A DNA stretch of 64,000 bases from Arthrobacter sp. Soil763. Lineage in GTDB: Bacteria > Actinomycetota > Actinomycetes > Actinomycetales > Micrococcaceae. Location of the stretch: assembly GCF_001428365.1 (NCBI RefSeq), contig NZ_LMSH01000002.1, positions 496,132 to 560,131 on the forward strand, read 5' to 3'. Positions 1 through 8,083 of the stretch are shown here, in pieces. A model generated the notes under the pieces. It was not told the DNA's origin and ran no database searches. It worked only from the letters and a program-made list of their open reading frames with translations. How positions within the stretch are numbered: the first letter of the stretch is position 1; each line of letters begins with the position of its first letter. Made by a program: the position numbers and the translations under genes.

Positions 1-1741
1 TTTCGTATCCCAGGCCTGCCCACGTGGACCGGATGCCGCCCCACGTGGCGAATGCGCCGCTCGCGGGGGACCAGTGAACCGTGCCGCCCTGGAAGTACTG
101 GTAGCAGCCGCCGTTGATCAGGCCGCAGGTCTCCTTGCCCGAGGGGTAGCCGAGTTTGCCTCTTTCGTATCCGAGACTGCCCCATGCGGTCCGGATCGCT
201 CCAACCGTTGCGACGGCGCCGGTGGCCGGAGACCAGTGGACGGAGCCGCTCTGGAAGCTCCGGTAGCAGCCGCCGTTGATCAGGCCGCAGACGACGGCGG
301 AGGTCGCGCTCCCGAGCGCGGGGGTGGCGTCGGCGGTCGCTGCAATGGACCGGCCGACGATCGAGGCTTTGGATTCGACCGTGATCGACGCCGCCGTGGC
401 GGAGATGCCGTCGATGCTGACCCGAGTCCCGGCGTGCGTGGTGAACTTCTCCCCGGCCTGCCAGGCCTGGCGGGGGTTGTAGTAGCCGTCGAAGGGCTTC
501 GAATCGGGCAACAGGATCAGCGAGCCCGCCCCGAACTGCTGGACGATCTTGACACCGCTGTTCAGGTACACGGCCTTGGCCGTGTCGTAGCTGACCGGCA
601 GCCGGAGTTCCAGGAAGTACACCTCGCCACTGACGGCATCCCTGAATTTCACCGCACGACGGGCCGCCGTGCCGGCCCAGGCCGTCAGGGAAATCTTCTT
701 CACGTCGGTGACAGTCCCGGCATCGACAATCTCGTCACCCCGCCCGAACCCGCCGTAGGCCCACAGGGTGGAGCTGATAGCCGGCTGCATCGTCTGCGAG
801 ACGCCCATCAGGTCCAGGCTGTCCCCGTATTCACGGATGTAACAGCTGCGGTCAGCGAAGGTTCCGTCCGAGTTCGTGGCGACGTCCTGGGCACCGCTGC
901 CGCATTGCAGGCTGTTGGCGTGCATCAGGCCCAGGACATGGCCGAACTCGTGGGTCAGGACGCTGTTGGTCAGCGATGCCGGCAGCGGCATGATGACCTT
1001 TCCGCTGGTCCCGTCATAGCTCCAGCCGGCGCCATACGCGCCCGCGGAGAGCGTGGGCGTGGAAACGAATACGACGAGGGCCGTGTAGGGGCTCGGAGAC
1101 CAGCCGATCTCATTGGTGATCGTGGTCATCATGCTCGCGTAGCTCTGGGTCGAGGTCGCCTTGCTGTTGCGCGCTTCCACTTTCGACACCGTCATCGACA
1201 GGCGACCGTTGGACATGGTCTTCCAGTAGTTGCTGCTGGTCGTGATCGAAGCCCTGGCGGCTGATTCCGAAATGGTGGCCTTGTTGTCGGCCAGTTGTAC
1301 TAGGACCAGCCGAACCTTGATGTCGCCGGAGCGGGCCAGCGAGTAGGACTCCGTGGTGAGGGACCGCGCCTCGGCGCCGGCGGGTGCGCCCTTCTTGCCC
1401 GCCGGGGGCGGGTTCTCGAACGTGTGGGCGATCACCGGAGACTGGCCGTCCTCTACCGGCAGCGACTCAATCGTGGTCAGCGGCGCCTCGGCCGTGGCGG
1501 AAGGGCTCGGGGCCGGCTGGTCCTCAGTCGGCTGGAGCGTGGTGCTGGGAGCCGAGGTGGCAGTGGGCGACGTCGGAATGGGCGTGGCCGTCGGAGCCTC
1601 TGGTGAGGTGGTGGCGGTCGCCGTCGCGACCGGCGTAGGCGCCAGCTCGGCCACAGCCGGCGCGAGGCCGGTCGTCGGGAGCGATGCCAGAGCCAGGGCA
1701 ACTGCGGCGAACAGCGCAGTCTTCATCCGTAGAGAGTTCAC
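1..1741 (-). CDS. Secreted metzincin-type zinc metalloprotease with LGFP repeats (3' end outside window)
   Basis: The minus-strand reading frame is open to the window edge. Counting from the GTG at 1741, it has a short basic N-terminus, a hydrophobic signal peptide, and a long Pro/Thr/Ser/Ala-rich linker. The zinc motif HEFGHVLGLMH lies at about residues 264-274 (three His ligands and the catalytic Glu), typical of metzincins. A Met-turn candidate is the DLMGVS stretch that follows. Near the C-terminus are two LGFP-type repeats, each with a GGCY pair, an HWSP segment and an LGY segment; the second is cut by the window edge. LGFP repeats are known from actinobacterial wall-associated proteins, so wall-tethered secreted proteolysis is the inferred role. 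ATG 1726 is an alternative start. The substrate is unknown. Confidence 0.85.
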   Translation of the reverse strand, partial: MNSLRMKTALFAAVALALASLPTTGLAPAVAELAPTPVATATATTSPEAPTATPIPTSPTATSAPSTTLQPTEDQPAPSPSATAEAPLTTIESLPVEDGQSPVIAHTFENPPPAGKKGAPAGAEARSLTTESYSLARSGDIKVRLVLVQLADNKATISESAARASITTSSNYWKTMSNGRLSMTVSKVEARNSKATSTQSYASMMTTITNEIGWSPSPYTALVVFVSTPTLSAGAYGAGWSYDGTSGKVIMPLPASLTNSVLTHEFGHVLGLMHANSLQCGSGAQDVATNSDGTFADRSCYIREYGDSLDLMGVSQTMQPAISSTLWAYGGFGRGDEIVDAGTVTDVKKISLTAWAGTAARRAVKFRDAVSGEVYFLELRLPVSYDTAKAVYLNSGVKIVQQFGAGSLILLPDSKPFDGYYNPRQAWQAGEKFTTHAGTRVSIDGISATAASITVESKASIVGRSIAATADATPALGSATSAVVCGLINGGCYRSFQSGSVHWSPATGAVATVGAIRTAWGSLGYERGKLGYPSGKETCGLINGGCYQYFQGGTVHWSPASGAFATWGGIRSTWAGLGYE

Positions 1742-1813
1742 TTTTTTCTTTCATGAGACCGCCGCCCAGCCGGGGTCCGGCTGAACGGCCGCAAGAGACC
1801 AAAGAGTGAGGTC

Positions 1814-1819
1814 AGTCTA
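1814..1819 (-). promoter_or_regulatory. Candidate -10 element of the metalloprotease gene
   Basis: Read on the minus strand the bases are TAGACT, 72 bases before the GTG start of the protease. The -35 region is poor. The same hexamer occurs before thyA, rpsL, tRNA-Trp and the 5'-nucleotidase gene. Confidence 0.4.
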
Positions 1820-1933
1820 CGGATGGCACGCTGCAATAAAAGGAAACCTGCGTCAAACTTTCGACTTGGGTATCGAATCGTTGCCGAATCTTGAGGATCA
1901 GCTCCTGCCGAGGACGTCGGCTCCGGACAGCGG

Positions 1934-3160
1934 TCAGCCGGCCAGTTCCAGCTCCAGGGCGTTGGCCTCAACGTAGTCCAGGGCGTGCCGGACGGCGCCC
2001 ACCGTCACGATCCGGTCGCCCAGCGGCGAGACCGTCACCAGCGGGGGAGTGGCGGTGAACCGTGGCAGGGCGGCGGTGATGCCCGGGATGAGCGCTCCGG
2101 CCGAGTCGGCGACGGCCCCGCCAATCACCACCTGCTCGGGGTTGAGCAGGCTGGCGACCGCGGCGACGACCCGGGCCATCCGTTCCGCGAGGCGGTTCAG
2201 GATCGCCCGGGCGGCGGCGTCCCCGGCTGCCGCGTCCTCGAAGACCTGGCGGGCATCTGCAACGCCGCCGGCTGCCGGCCCACCACCGGCGGCCTGCCAC
2301 CGCCGGGCCAGGCTGGCGATTCCCTCGCTGGAACCGACGCCCTCCACCATGTCCAGGAAGCCCATCTCCCCGGCGCCGCCGCTGCTGCCGTGCAGCAGCC
2401 GGCCCGACTCCAGCACCCCGGCGCCGAGGCGCTCGCCGGCCAGGATCACCACAAGGTCATCGACGCCGGCGCCGGATCCGCGCCAGCGTTCACCGAGGGC
2501 GGCCAGGTTGGCATCATTTTCGAGCAGGACGGTCCAGCCGTGGAGGTCCTGCAGCGCGGCGCGCAGCCCGACGTCGAACAGGCTCCAGAAGTGCTGGGAG
2601 GCCAACACGTTCCCACGGCGGTCCACCGGGGCGGCGATGCCGGCGCCGACGGCGAGGACCTTCCCTGCCGGTTCGCCCGCGGCCGCGAGGGCCTGCCGGC
2701 AGGTGCGGTCCACCACGCTGACCCGCTCCGCGGCGGGGATGTCCGCGGCGCGGAAGCTGCCGCTCGCCCGGGCCAGGACGGTCCCGCGCAAGTCGGCCAC
2801 CGCCGTCGTCGTGGTGGCCGCCCCGATATCGATCCCGAGCACGACGCCGGCCCGGGCCTGCAGTTCAAAGCGCCGGGCCGGCCGTCCCTTCTGCGGGCTG
2901 GCGGCGGGGGAGTCCCTGCGGGGCGCGTCGAGTTCGCGGATCCAGCCGCGGCGGATTAGGTCCTCGCAGACGGCGATCACCGAGGCCCGCGTCAGCCCGG
3001 TCCGGGCCATCAGTTCCGTCCCGGTCGCGACGTCGGTTCCGCGGATGGCGGCCAGCACGGCCTGGGCGTTCACCCGGCGCAGCAGCTGGGGGGTGGCGGC
3101 GGCCTGCGGCTTCGGAATCTTGACCTCCCGATGACTGCGGACCCATAATTGATCCGGCAA
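1934..3160 (-). CDS. ROK-family transcriptional regulator
   Basis: The N-terminal 70 residues form a MarR-like winged helix (LMARTGLTRASVIAVCEDLI). A ROK sugar-kinase-like domain follows, with a phosphate-loop segment (GIDIGAATTTT) near residue 110. The usual ROK zinc motif (His plus three Cys, CxCGxxGC) is absent: the matching place reads GAGEMGF followed by GVGSSEG. It is divergent from the alpha-glucosidase gene, with a palindrome in between, so it is probably the sugar-responsive repressor of that gene. The start is uncertain. TTG at 3160 is the only conventional in-frame start, while an unusual ATT codon further in is preceded by GGGAGG. The family is clear; the effector is not known. 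Confidence 0.87.
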   Translation of the reverse strand: MPDQLWVRSHREVKIPKPQAAATPQLLRRVNAQAVLAAIRGTDVATGTELMARTGLTRASVIAVCEDLIRRGWIRELDAPRRDSPAASPQKGRPARRFELQARAGVVLGIDIGAATTTTAVADLRGTVLARASGSFRAADIPAAERVSVVDRTCRQALAAAGEPAGKVLAVGAGIAAPVDRRGNVLASQHFWSLFDVGLRAALQDLHGWTVLLENDANLAALGERWRGSGAGVDDLVVILAGERLGAGVLESGRLLHGSSGGAGEMGFLDMVEGVGSSEGIASLARRWQAAGGGPAAGGVADARQVFEDAAAGDAAARAILNRLAERMARVVAAVASLLNPEQVVIGGAVADSAGALIPGITAALPRFTATPPLVTVSPLGDRIVTVGAVRHALDYVEANALELELAG

Positions 3161-3163
3161 TAG

Positions 3164-3182
3164 ATTTAGCTTCTATCTAAAT
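3164..3182. promoter_or_regulatory. Palindromic operator candidate between ROK regulator and alpha-glucosidase
   Basis: ATTTAG and CTAAAT form a perfect 6-bp inverted repeat around a 7-base centre in the 80-bp divergent intergenic region. It is markedly AT-rich against its surroundings. The position fits an autoregulatory ROK operator. Confidence 0.55.
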
Positions 3183-3240
3183 TAGCAGATTCCGGTCCGC
3201 CGGGATCCGCCGCTGTCCGAAACGCTCCCGGCCCCAAAGG

Positions 3241-4956
3241 ATGCACACCTTGTCCAACACCGCCACGCTGGCAACCCTGTCCGGTTCCGACCTCGCCGCC
3301 GACCCGAACTGGTGGCGCCAGGCGTCCGTGTACCAGATCTACCCGCGCAGCTTCTCCGACTCGAACGGCGACGGCCTCGGCGACATCAAGGGCATCACCG
3401 CCAAGGTCCCGTACCTGAAGGAACTCGGGATTGACGCCGTCTGGCTCTCCCCGTTCTACCCCTCGGCCCTCGCCGACGGAGGCTACGACGTCGACGACTA
3501 CCGCGACGTGGACCCGAAGCTGGGCACGCTGGCGGACTTCGACGAGATGTCCAAGGCGCTGCACGCCGCCGGCATCAAGCTCATCGCGGACATCGTTCCC
3601 AACCACTCCTCCAACCGGCACGAATGGTTCAAGGAAGCCCTCGCGTCCCCGCGCGGCTCGGCAGCCCGCGACCGCTACATCTTCCGTGACGGGAAGGGTG
3701 AAAACGGCGAAATCCCGCCCTCGGACTGGGAGTCCGTCTTCGGCGGGCCGGCGTGGGAACGCATCACCGAACCCGACGGCACCCCCGGCCAGTGGTACAT
3801 GCACATCTTCGCGAAGGAACAGCCCGACCTGAACTGGGCCAACCGCGAAATCCGCGACGACTTCCTCAAGACGCTGCGCTTCTGGTCAGACCGCGGCGTG
3901 GACGGCTTCCGCGTGGACGTCGCGCACGCCCTGACCAAGGACCTGACCGAGCCGCTTCTGTCCAGGGTCGAGCTCAGCGAGGCCGGAACCGGTGCCGACG
4001 GCCACGTTGACGGCTCGCACCCGTTCTGGGACCGCGACGAAGTGCACGAGATCTACGTCGAGTGGCGCGAGGTCTTCAACGAATACAACCCGCCGCGCAC
4101 CGCCGTCGCCGAGGCCTGGGTCCACGCCTCCCGCCGCGCCCGCTACGCCAGCCCGGAGGGGCTGGGCCAGGCGTTCAACTTCGACCTGCTGCAGGCCGAC
4201 TTCGACGCCGAGGAGTTCCGCGAGATCATCACCCGCAACCTCGCCGAGGCCACCGAATCCGGCGCCTCCTCCACCTGGGTCTTCTCCAACCACGACGTCG
4301 TCCGGCACGCCACCCGCTACGGCCTGCCCAAGGGCGGCGGCAAACACGCCAAGGGCCAGGACGGCAAGGGCTGGCTGCTCGCCGGCGCCCCGGCCGAGGA
4401 ACTCGACGTCGACCTGGGCCTGCGCCGCGCCCGCGCCGCGACCCTGCTGATGCTGGCGCTGCCCGGCTCGGCCTACCTGTACCAGGGTGAGGAACTGGGA
4501 CTGCAGGAAGTCGCCCAGATCCCGGACTCCGAACGCCAGGACCCGACCTTTTTCCGCAACAAGGGCGTCGAAATCGGCCGCGACGGCTGCCGCGTCCCGC
4601 TGCCGTGGGCGCCGGAAGGCTCCTCCTTCGGCTTCGGCGACGGCGGCGCCCACCTGCCGCAGCCGGCCTGGTTCAGCGGCTACGCCGTGGCTGCCCAGGA
4701 CGGCGTCGACGGCTCCACCCTGGAGTTCTACCGCAAGGCCCTCAAGCTGCGCCGCGAGCTGCAAACCTCCGAGGAGCTGGAATGGGTCGAGTCCGGCCAC
4801 GCCGACGTGCTGCACTTCCGCCGCCACGGCGGCTGGCAGTCGGTGACCAACTTCGGCGACAGCCCCGTCGAGCTGCCGGCCGGCGAGGTGCTGATCAGCA
4901 GCGGACCGCTGGCGGGCAACCAGCTGCCGGGCAACACCACTGTTTGGCTGCGGTGA
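3241..4956 (+). CDS. GH13 alpha-glucosidase / oligo-alpha-glucosidase
   Basis: This is a cytoplasmic glycoside hydrolase family 13 enzyme of 571 residues, the usual length for exo-acting alpha-glucosidases. The N-terminus has the VYQIYPRSF and DGLGDIKGI segments. Catalytic residues can be placed: nucleophile Asp226 in DGFRVDVAH, acid/base Glu291 in AVAEAWV, and transition-state Asp352 in SNHDVVRH. It should release glucose from maltose, sucrose or isomaltose-type substrates; the exact linkage cannot be read. ATG 3241 has no ribosome site at proper spacing. TTG 3250 is preceded by AAAGGA at eight bases and may be the true start. The divergent ROK regulator is the likely repressor, and the aldo/keto reductase overlaps its stop codon. 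Confidence 0.92.
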   Translation: MHTLSNTATLATLSGSDLAADPNWWRQASVYQIYPRSFSDSNGDGLGDIKGITAKVPYLKELGIDAVWLSPFYPSALADGGYDVDDYRDVDPKLGTLADFDEMSKALHAAGIKLIADIVPNHSSNRHEWFKEALASPRGSAARDRYIFRDGKGENGEIPPSDWESVFGGPAWERITEPDGTPGQWYMHIFAKEQPDLNWANREIRDDFLKTLRFWSDRGVDGFRVDVAHALTKDLTEPLLSRVELSEAGTGADGHVDGSHPFWDRDEVHEIYVEWREVFNEYNPPRTAVAEAWVHASRRARYASPEGLGQAFNFDLLQADFDAEEFREIITRNLAEATESGASSTWVFSNHDVVRHATRYGLPKGGGKHAKGQDGKGWLLAGAPAEELDVDLGLRRARAATLLMLALPGSAYLYQGEELGLQEVAQIPDSERQDPTFFRNKGVEIGRDGCRVPLPWAPEGSSFGFGDGGAHLPQPAWFSGYAVAAQDGVDGSTLEFYRKALKLRRELQTSEELEWVESGHADVLHFRRHGGWQSVTNFGDSPVELPAGEVLISSGPLAGNQLPGNTTVWLR

Positions 4957-5927
4957 CGCTCCCCGCGGAGCACCAGCCCGGCATGGGACAGGAGCTGATC
5001 TACGGCTGCATGGGCCTGGGCGGCAGCTGGTCCGCGGAGCCGTACTCGTCCGCCCAGGTGGACGAGGCGGCTGCCGCGGTTGACGCCGCCCTGGCCGCAG
5101 GCATCACGCTCTTTGACCACGCGGACATCTACCGTCACGGCAAGGCCGAGGCGGTCTTCGGCGAGGTCCTGGCGCAGACCCCCGGACTGCGTGAGCGGAT
5201 CCGGCTGCAGACCAAGTGCGGGATCCGGCTGGGCGAGGAGGGCCTCGACGCGTTCTACGACCTGAGCCGCGACTCGATCCTGGACCGGGTCAACGGAAGC
5301 CTCGCCCGGCTGCGGACCGACTACGTCGACGTTCTCATGCTGCACCGCCCGGATCCGTTGCTGGACCCGGCGGAGGTGGCGTCCGCCGTCGGCCAGCTCC
5401 TGGCCGAGGGCAAGATCCGCGCCGTGGGCGTCTCCAACATGTCGGCGCCGCAAATTGACCTGCTGCAGGACCGACTGGAAACTCCGGTGGTGGCCAACCA
5501 GCTGGAGATGAGCCTGTCCGCCCGGGCCTGGTTGGAAAGCACTGTGCTGGTCAACCACGCCGAAGGCACGGACTACAGCTTCCCGCACGGCACGGTGGAG
5601 CACTGCGTCCGGCGCGGCATCAGCCTCCAGGCCTACGGGGCGCTCTCCCGCGGCCTGTACACGGGCGCGCCTGCCGCGGACCCGAGCGCCGCCGAGACGG
5701 CCACCACCGCGCTGGTGGCCGCGATGGCGGCGGCGAAGGGCACCACCGGCGAAGCCGTCCTGCTGGGCTGGCTGATGAAGCACCCGGCCGGGATTGCACC
5801 GGTCATCGGCACCGCCAACCCCGACCGGATCCGGGCCTGTGCCGGCGCCGCCGAGGTGGCCGCCGGCATGACCCGGGCCGAGTGGTACCGGCTCTGGATC
5901 ACGGCGCGCGGCAGCAACATCCCCTAG
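4953..5927 (+). CDS. Aldo/keto reductase (YdhF-like)
   Basis: An AKR-superfamily NADPH-dependent oxidoreductase of about 324 residues. The catalytic tetrad is visible: Asp and Tyr in FDHADIY, Lys in QTKCG and His in MLHRPD. The GVSNMS strand and the C-terminal phosphate-binding region (GTANPDRI) are also present. The GTG at 4953 overlaps the alpha-glucosidase stop (GTGA), which suggests translational coupling; ATG 4983 is an alternative. Co-transcription with the glucosidase suggests sugar metabolism, but the substrate is unknown. Confidence 0.87.
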   Translation: MTLPAEHQPGMGQELIYGCMGLGGSWSAEPYSSAQVDEAAAAVDAALAAGITLFDHADIYRHGKAEAVFGEVLAQTPGLRERIRLQTKCGIRLGEEGLDAFYDLSRDSILDRVNGSLARLRTDYVDVLMLHRPDPLLDPAEVASAVGQLLAEGKIRAVGVSNMSAPQIDLLQDRLETPVVANQLEMSLSARAWLESTVLVNHAEGTDYSFPHGTVEHCVRRGISLQAYGALSRGLYTGAPAADPSAAETATTALVAAMAAAKGTTGEAVLLGWLMKHPAGIAPVIGTANPDRIRACAGAAEVAAGMTRAEWYRLWITARGSNIP

Positions 5928-6008
5928 CGCCGCCCGGACGGGGTGATTTTGGTCGTATTGGTCGCCCCGATCCGGAGCAATACTTGGCAGCTGACCTGTC
6001 CGGGCGGC

Positions 6009-6014
6009 TAGCGT
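6009..6014 (+). promoter_or_regulatory. -10 element TAGCGT of a predicted leaderless gene
   Basis: The hexamer ends six bases before ATG 6021, so transcription should begin at or next to the start codon. TTGGCA at 5984-5989 could be the -35 box, at a long 19-base spacing. Confidence 0.5.
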
Positions 6015-6020
6015 AGAGTC

Positions 6021-6884
6021 ATGACGTCTACCACCACCGCCGGGATTGTCCGGCCCCAACGCAACGTCCCGGCTGAAATTGCCCGCTCCTGGCTGCTGGT
6101 CAACGCCATGAAGCCGGAACTCTTCGGCCCGTCGGCGGAGTCCCGCGCGGACGCCATCATCCTCGACATCGAAGACGCGGTGGACCCCTCGCAGAAGGAC
6201 GCAGCCCGCGAGCACGTCGTGGACTGGCTGACCGCCGGCGGCAGCGCCTGGGTCCGGATCAACGACGCCACGAGCCCGTTCTGGGCAGATGACCTTGCCG
6301 GGCTCCGCGGTACCCCGGGCCTGCTGGGCGTCATGCTGGCCAAGACCGAGTCCGCCGACCAGGTCACCGAGAGCTTCCACCGCATGGACGGCAAGACCCC
6401 GGTCATCCCGCTGGTCGAGTCCGCCGTCGGCATTGAGGAAGCAAACAACATCGCCAAGGCCCAGGGCGCGTTCCGGCTGGCCTTCGGCTCCGGTGATTTC
6501 CGCCGCGACACCGGTATGGCCGCGACCCCGGAAGCCATGGCTTACCCGCGGGCCAAACTCGTCGTCGCCAGCCGGGTGGGCAACCTGCCGGGCCCGATCG
6601 ACGGCCCCACGGTCGGCACCAACCACCCGATCCTGCGCGAACAGACCGGGATCACCGTGATGATGGGCATGACCGGCAAACTCTGCCTCGCGATTGACCA
6701 GACCCCGGTCATCAACGAGGTCATCAGCCCGACGCCGTCCGACGTTGCCTGGGCCACGGACTTCATGGCCGATTTCGAGGCCAACGGCCGGGTCATCCGG
6801 GACGGCTCCGACCTGCCGCGCCTGGGCCGCGCGGAGAAGATCATGAAGCTCGCGGTAGCCTTTGGGGTGCAGCCGGCCCTGTAG
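6021..6884 (+). CDS. CitE-like CoA-ester lyase (HpcH/HpaI aldolase family)
   Basis: A 287-residue TIM-barrel lyase of the CitE/HpcH family. Family landmarks are RSWLLVNAM near the N-terminus, the acidic metal-binding region ILDIEDAVDP, IPLVESAVGI with its metal-ligand Glu, and LAFGSGDFRRD. No other citrate lyase subunits are nearby, so it is more likely a stand-alone malyl- or citramalyl-CoA-type lyase than a citrate lyase beta subunit. The start has no clear ribosome site, but a -10 hexamer lies exactly six bases upstream, which suggests a leaderless mRNA. Confidence 0.87.
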   Translation: MTSTTTAGIVRPQRNVPAEIARSWLLVNAMKPELFGPSAESRADAIILDIEDAVDPSQKDAAREHVVDWLTAGGSAWVRINDATSPFWADDLAGLRGTPGLLGVMLAKTESADQVTESFHRMDGKTPVIPLVESAVGIEEANNIAKAQGAFRLAFGSGDFRRDTGMAATPEAMAYPRAKLVVASRVGNLPGPIDGPTVGTNHPILREQTGITVMMGMTGKLCLAIDQTPVINEVISPTPSDVAWATDFMADFEANGRVIRDGSDLPRLGRAEKIMKLAVAFGVQPAL

Positions 6885-6913
6885 CCGGATCCAGCCCCCA
6901 GCGAGGAGACCCC

Positions 6914-7839
6914 GTGACCGATGCCCGCCATCTGGTGCACGGGGTCTTTTGGGATGGCCCCGCGCCCGCCGGGACGGCAGCGTCGGAGACCGGCCGCGTG
7001 GCGCTGCGGCTGCAGGATCCCGCGGGCGCCGTGACGGACGTGGCGCTCGACGCCGGGACCCGGCTGGGTTTCCGGGTCGCCGCCGCGGGGCGGTACTGCC
7101 TCGGCCGCCACCGGGTCCACGGCCCGGCCGAGCGTGACCACCTCAGCTGCCCGGACCGGGCGCCGGCCGTGCGCGGCACGCAGTGCGGGCCCTGCTTCGC
7201 CGTCGACGACTCCCGCCTGATCCACGACTTCCACCGCGGCGGACGCGTTCCGCCCGGGCTGCGCGCCTAACTGATGCAGCCGCACTGGCTCTATGTCGCG
7301 ACCTTCGCCAACGGCGCCAGCAAGATCGGCACAGCCGCCGACCTGCGCAAGTGGAACCGGCTGGCGGAGCAGGGCGCGGTCACCGCCCGGTACGTCGCCC
7401 GGGCCGCCGACGGCCGGGTGGTCCGGATCCTGGAGGACCAGGTCACCCGCGATGCCGGGCTGCCGCAGCAGATCCGCTCGGCCGCGAAGGCCGCCGCGCT
7501 CACCGCGCCGCCGCCGGAGACCACCCTGGAGGCCCTGAACGCCCGGGCCGCCGCGGCGGTCCGGGAGTTGCTGGCCCGCGCCGGCGGTGACGGCTTCGAC
7601 GTCGTGGATGAGCAATGGCAGCGGCCTGCGCCCCGTCCCTCCGGCACGCGTACCCGCACGACCTCGACACGGGAGCCCACGGTTTTCGGATCGGCGCGTT
7701 GAGCGGAAGCATCGCGTTGGCCCGGCTCGACGGGGCCGACCTCGACTTCATCGTCAACCTCGGCCTGCTGAAAGCCAGGTGGATCAACCTCGGCGACTAC
7801 GGCGCCGAGGTCCCGGCCGTCCAGGAGGCGCTGTTCTGA
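6914..7839 (+). pseudogene. DUF2797-type protein gene broken by an in-frame stop and a frameshift
   Basis: Three pieces read as one protein. 6914-7267 (GTG start, GAGGAG upstream) carries a Cys-containing module (CLGRHRV, LSCPDRAP, GTQCGPCF) and ends at TAA 7268-7270 after GLRA. The same frame resumes with LMQPHWLYVATF at 7271 and runs to 7702. The last part, from about 7615 to 7839, continues one frame back with YPHDLDTGAHGF and LDFIVNLGLLKARW. As I recall the family, one uninterrupted protein of roughly 300 residues spans all three. The TAA could come from TAC (Tyr) by one substitution, and the shift fits a one-base deletion between about 7615 and 7650. The molecular function of DUF2797 proteins is unknown to me. 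Confidence 0.7.
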
Positions 7840-7846
7840 ACCCCGG

Positions 7847-7852
7847 TAGACT
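7847..7852 (+). promoter_or_regulatory. -10 element TAGACT of a predicted leaderless gene
   Basis: The hexamer ends six bases before GTG 7859. It sits just downstream of the broken DUF2797 gene, giving the small membrane gene its own promoter. Confidence 0.5.
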
Positions 7853-7858
7853 GGCTGG

Positions 7859-8083
7859 GTGCTGAACGAATTCTGGGCTACCGCGTCAACCACCTACAAG
7901 GTGCTCGTTTTCAGCGCCATGGGGCTGATCGCCGCCGGGATCGTCCTGAACCTGGTCGGCAACAACACCGGCAACCGCGGCCTGGCCCTGGCGTCCCTGG
8001 CTGTGATCGGCCTCGGTCTGGTCCTGCATATCGCCGGGATCGTGGTCCGCGGCCAGACGATCCGGAAAAACCTCAAGCGGTAG
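7859..8083 (+). CDS. Small two-helix membrane protein (possible DUF3188)
   Basis: A 74-residue protein with two hydrophobic helices (about residues 15-33 and 42-62) and a basic C-terminus (RGQTIRKNLKR), consistent with a small inner-membrane protein. Size and pattern resemble DUF3188 proteins, but that is from memory. The start GTG is placed by the TAGACT-N6-GTG leaderless arrangement. Its last 11 bases overlap the convergent sulP gene. The function is unknown. Confidence 0.72.
   Translation: MLNEFWATASTTYKVLVFSAMGLIAAGIVLNLVGNNTGNRGLALASLAVIGLGLVLHIAGIVVRGQTIRKNLKR

Noticed and set aside
74..1264. Plus-strand open frame opposite the metalloprotease
   Set aside because: The minus strand carries a signal peptide, the HExxH motif and LGFP repeats in one frame. 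The plus frame is Arg/Gly-rich shadow sequence.
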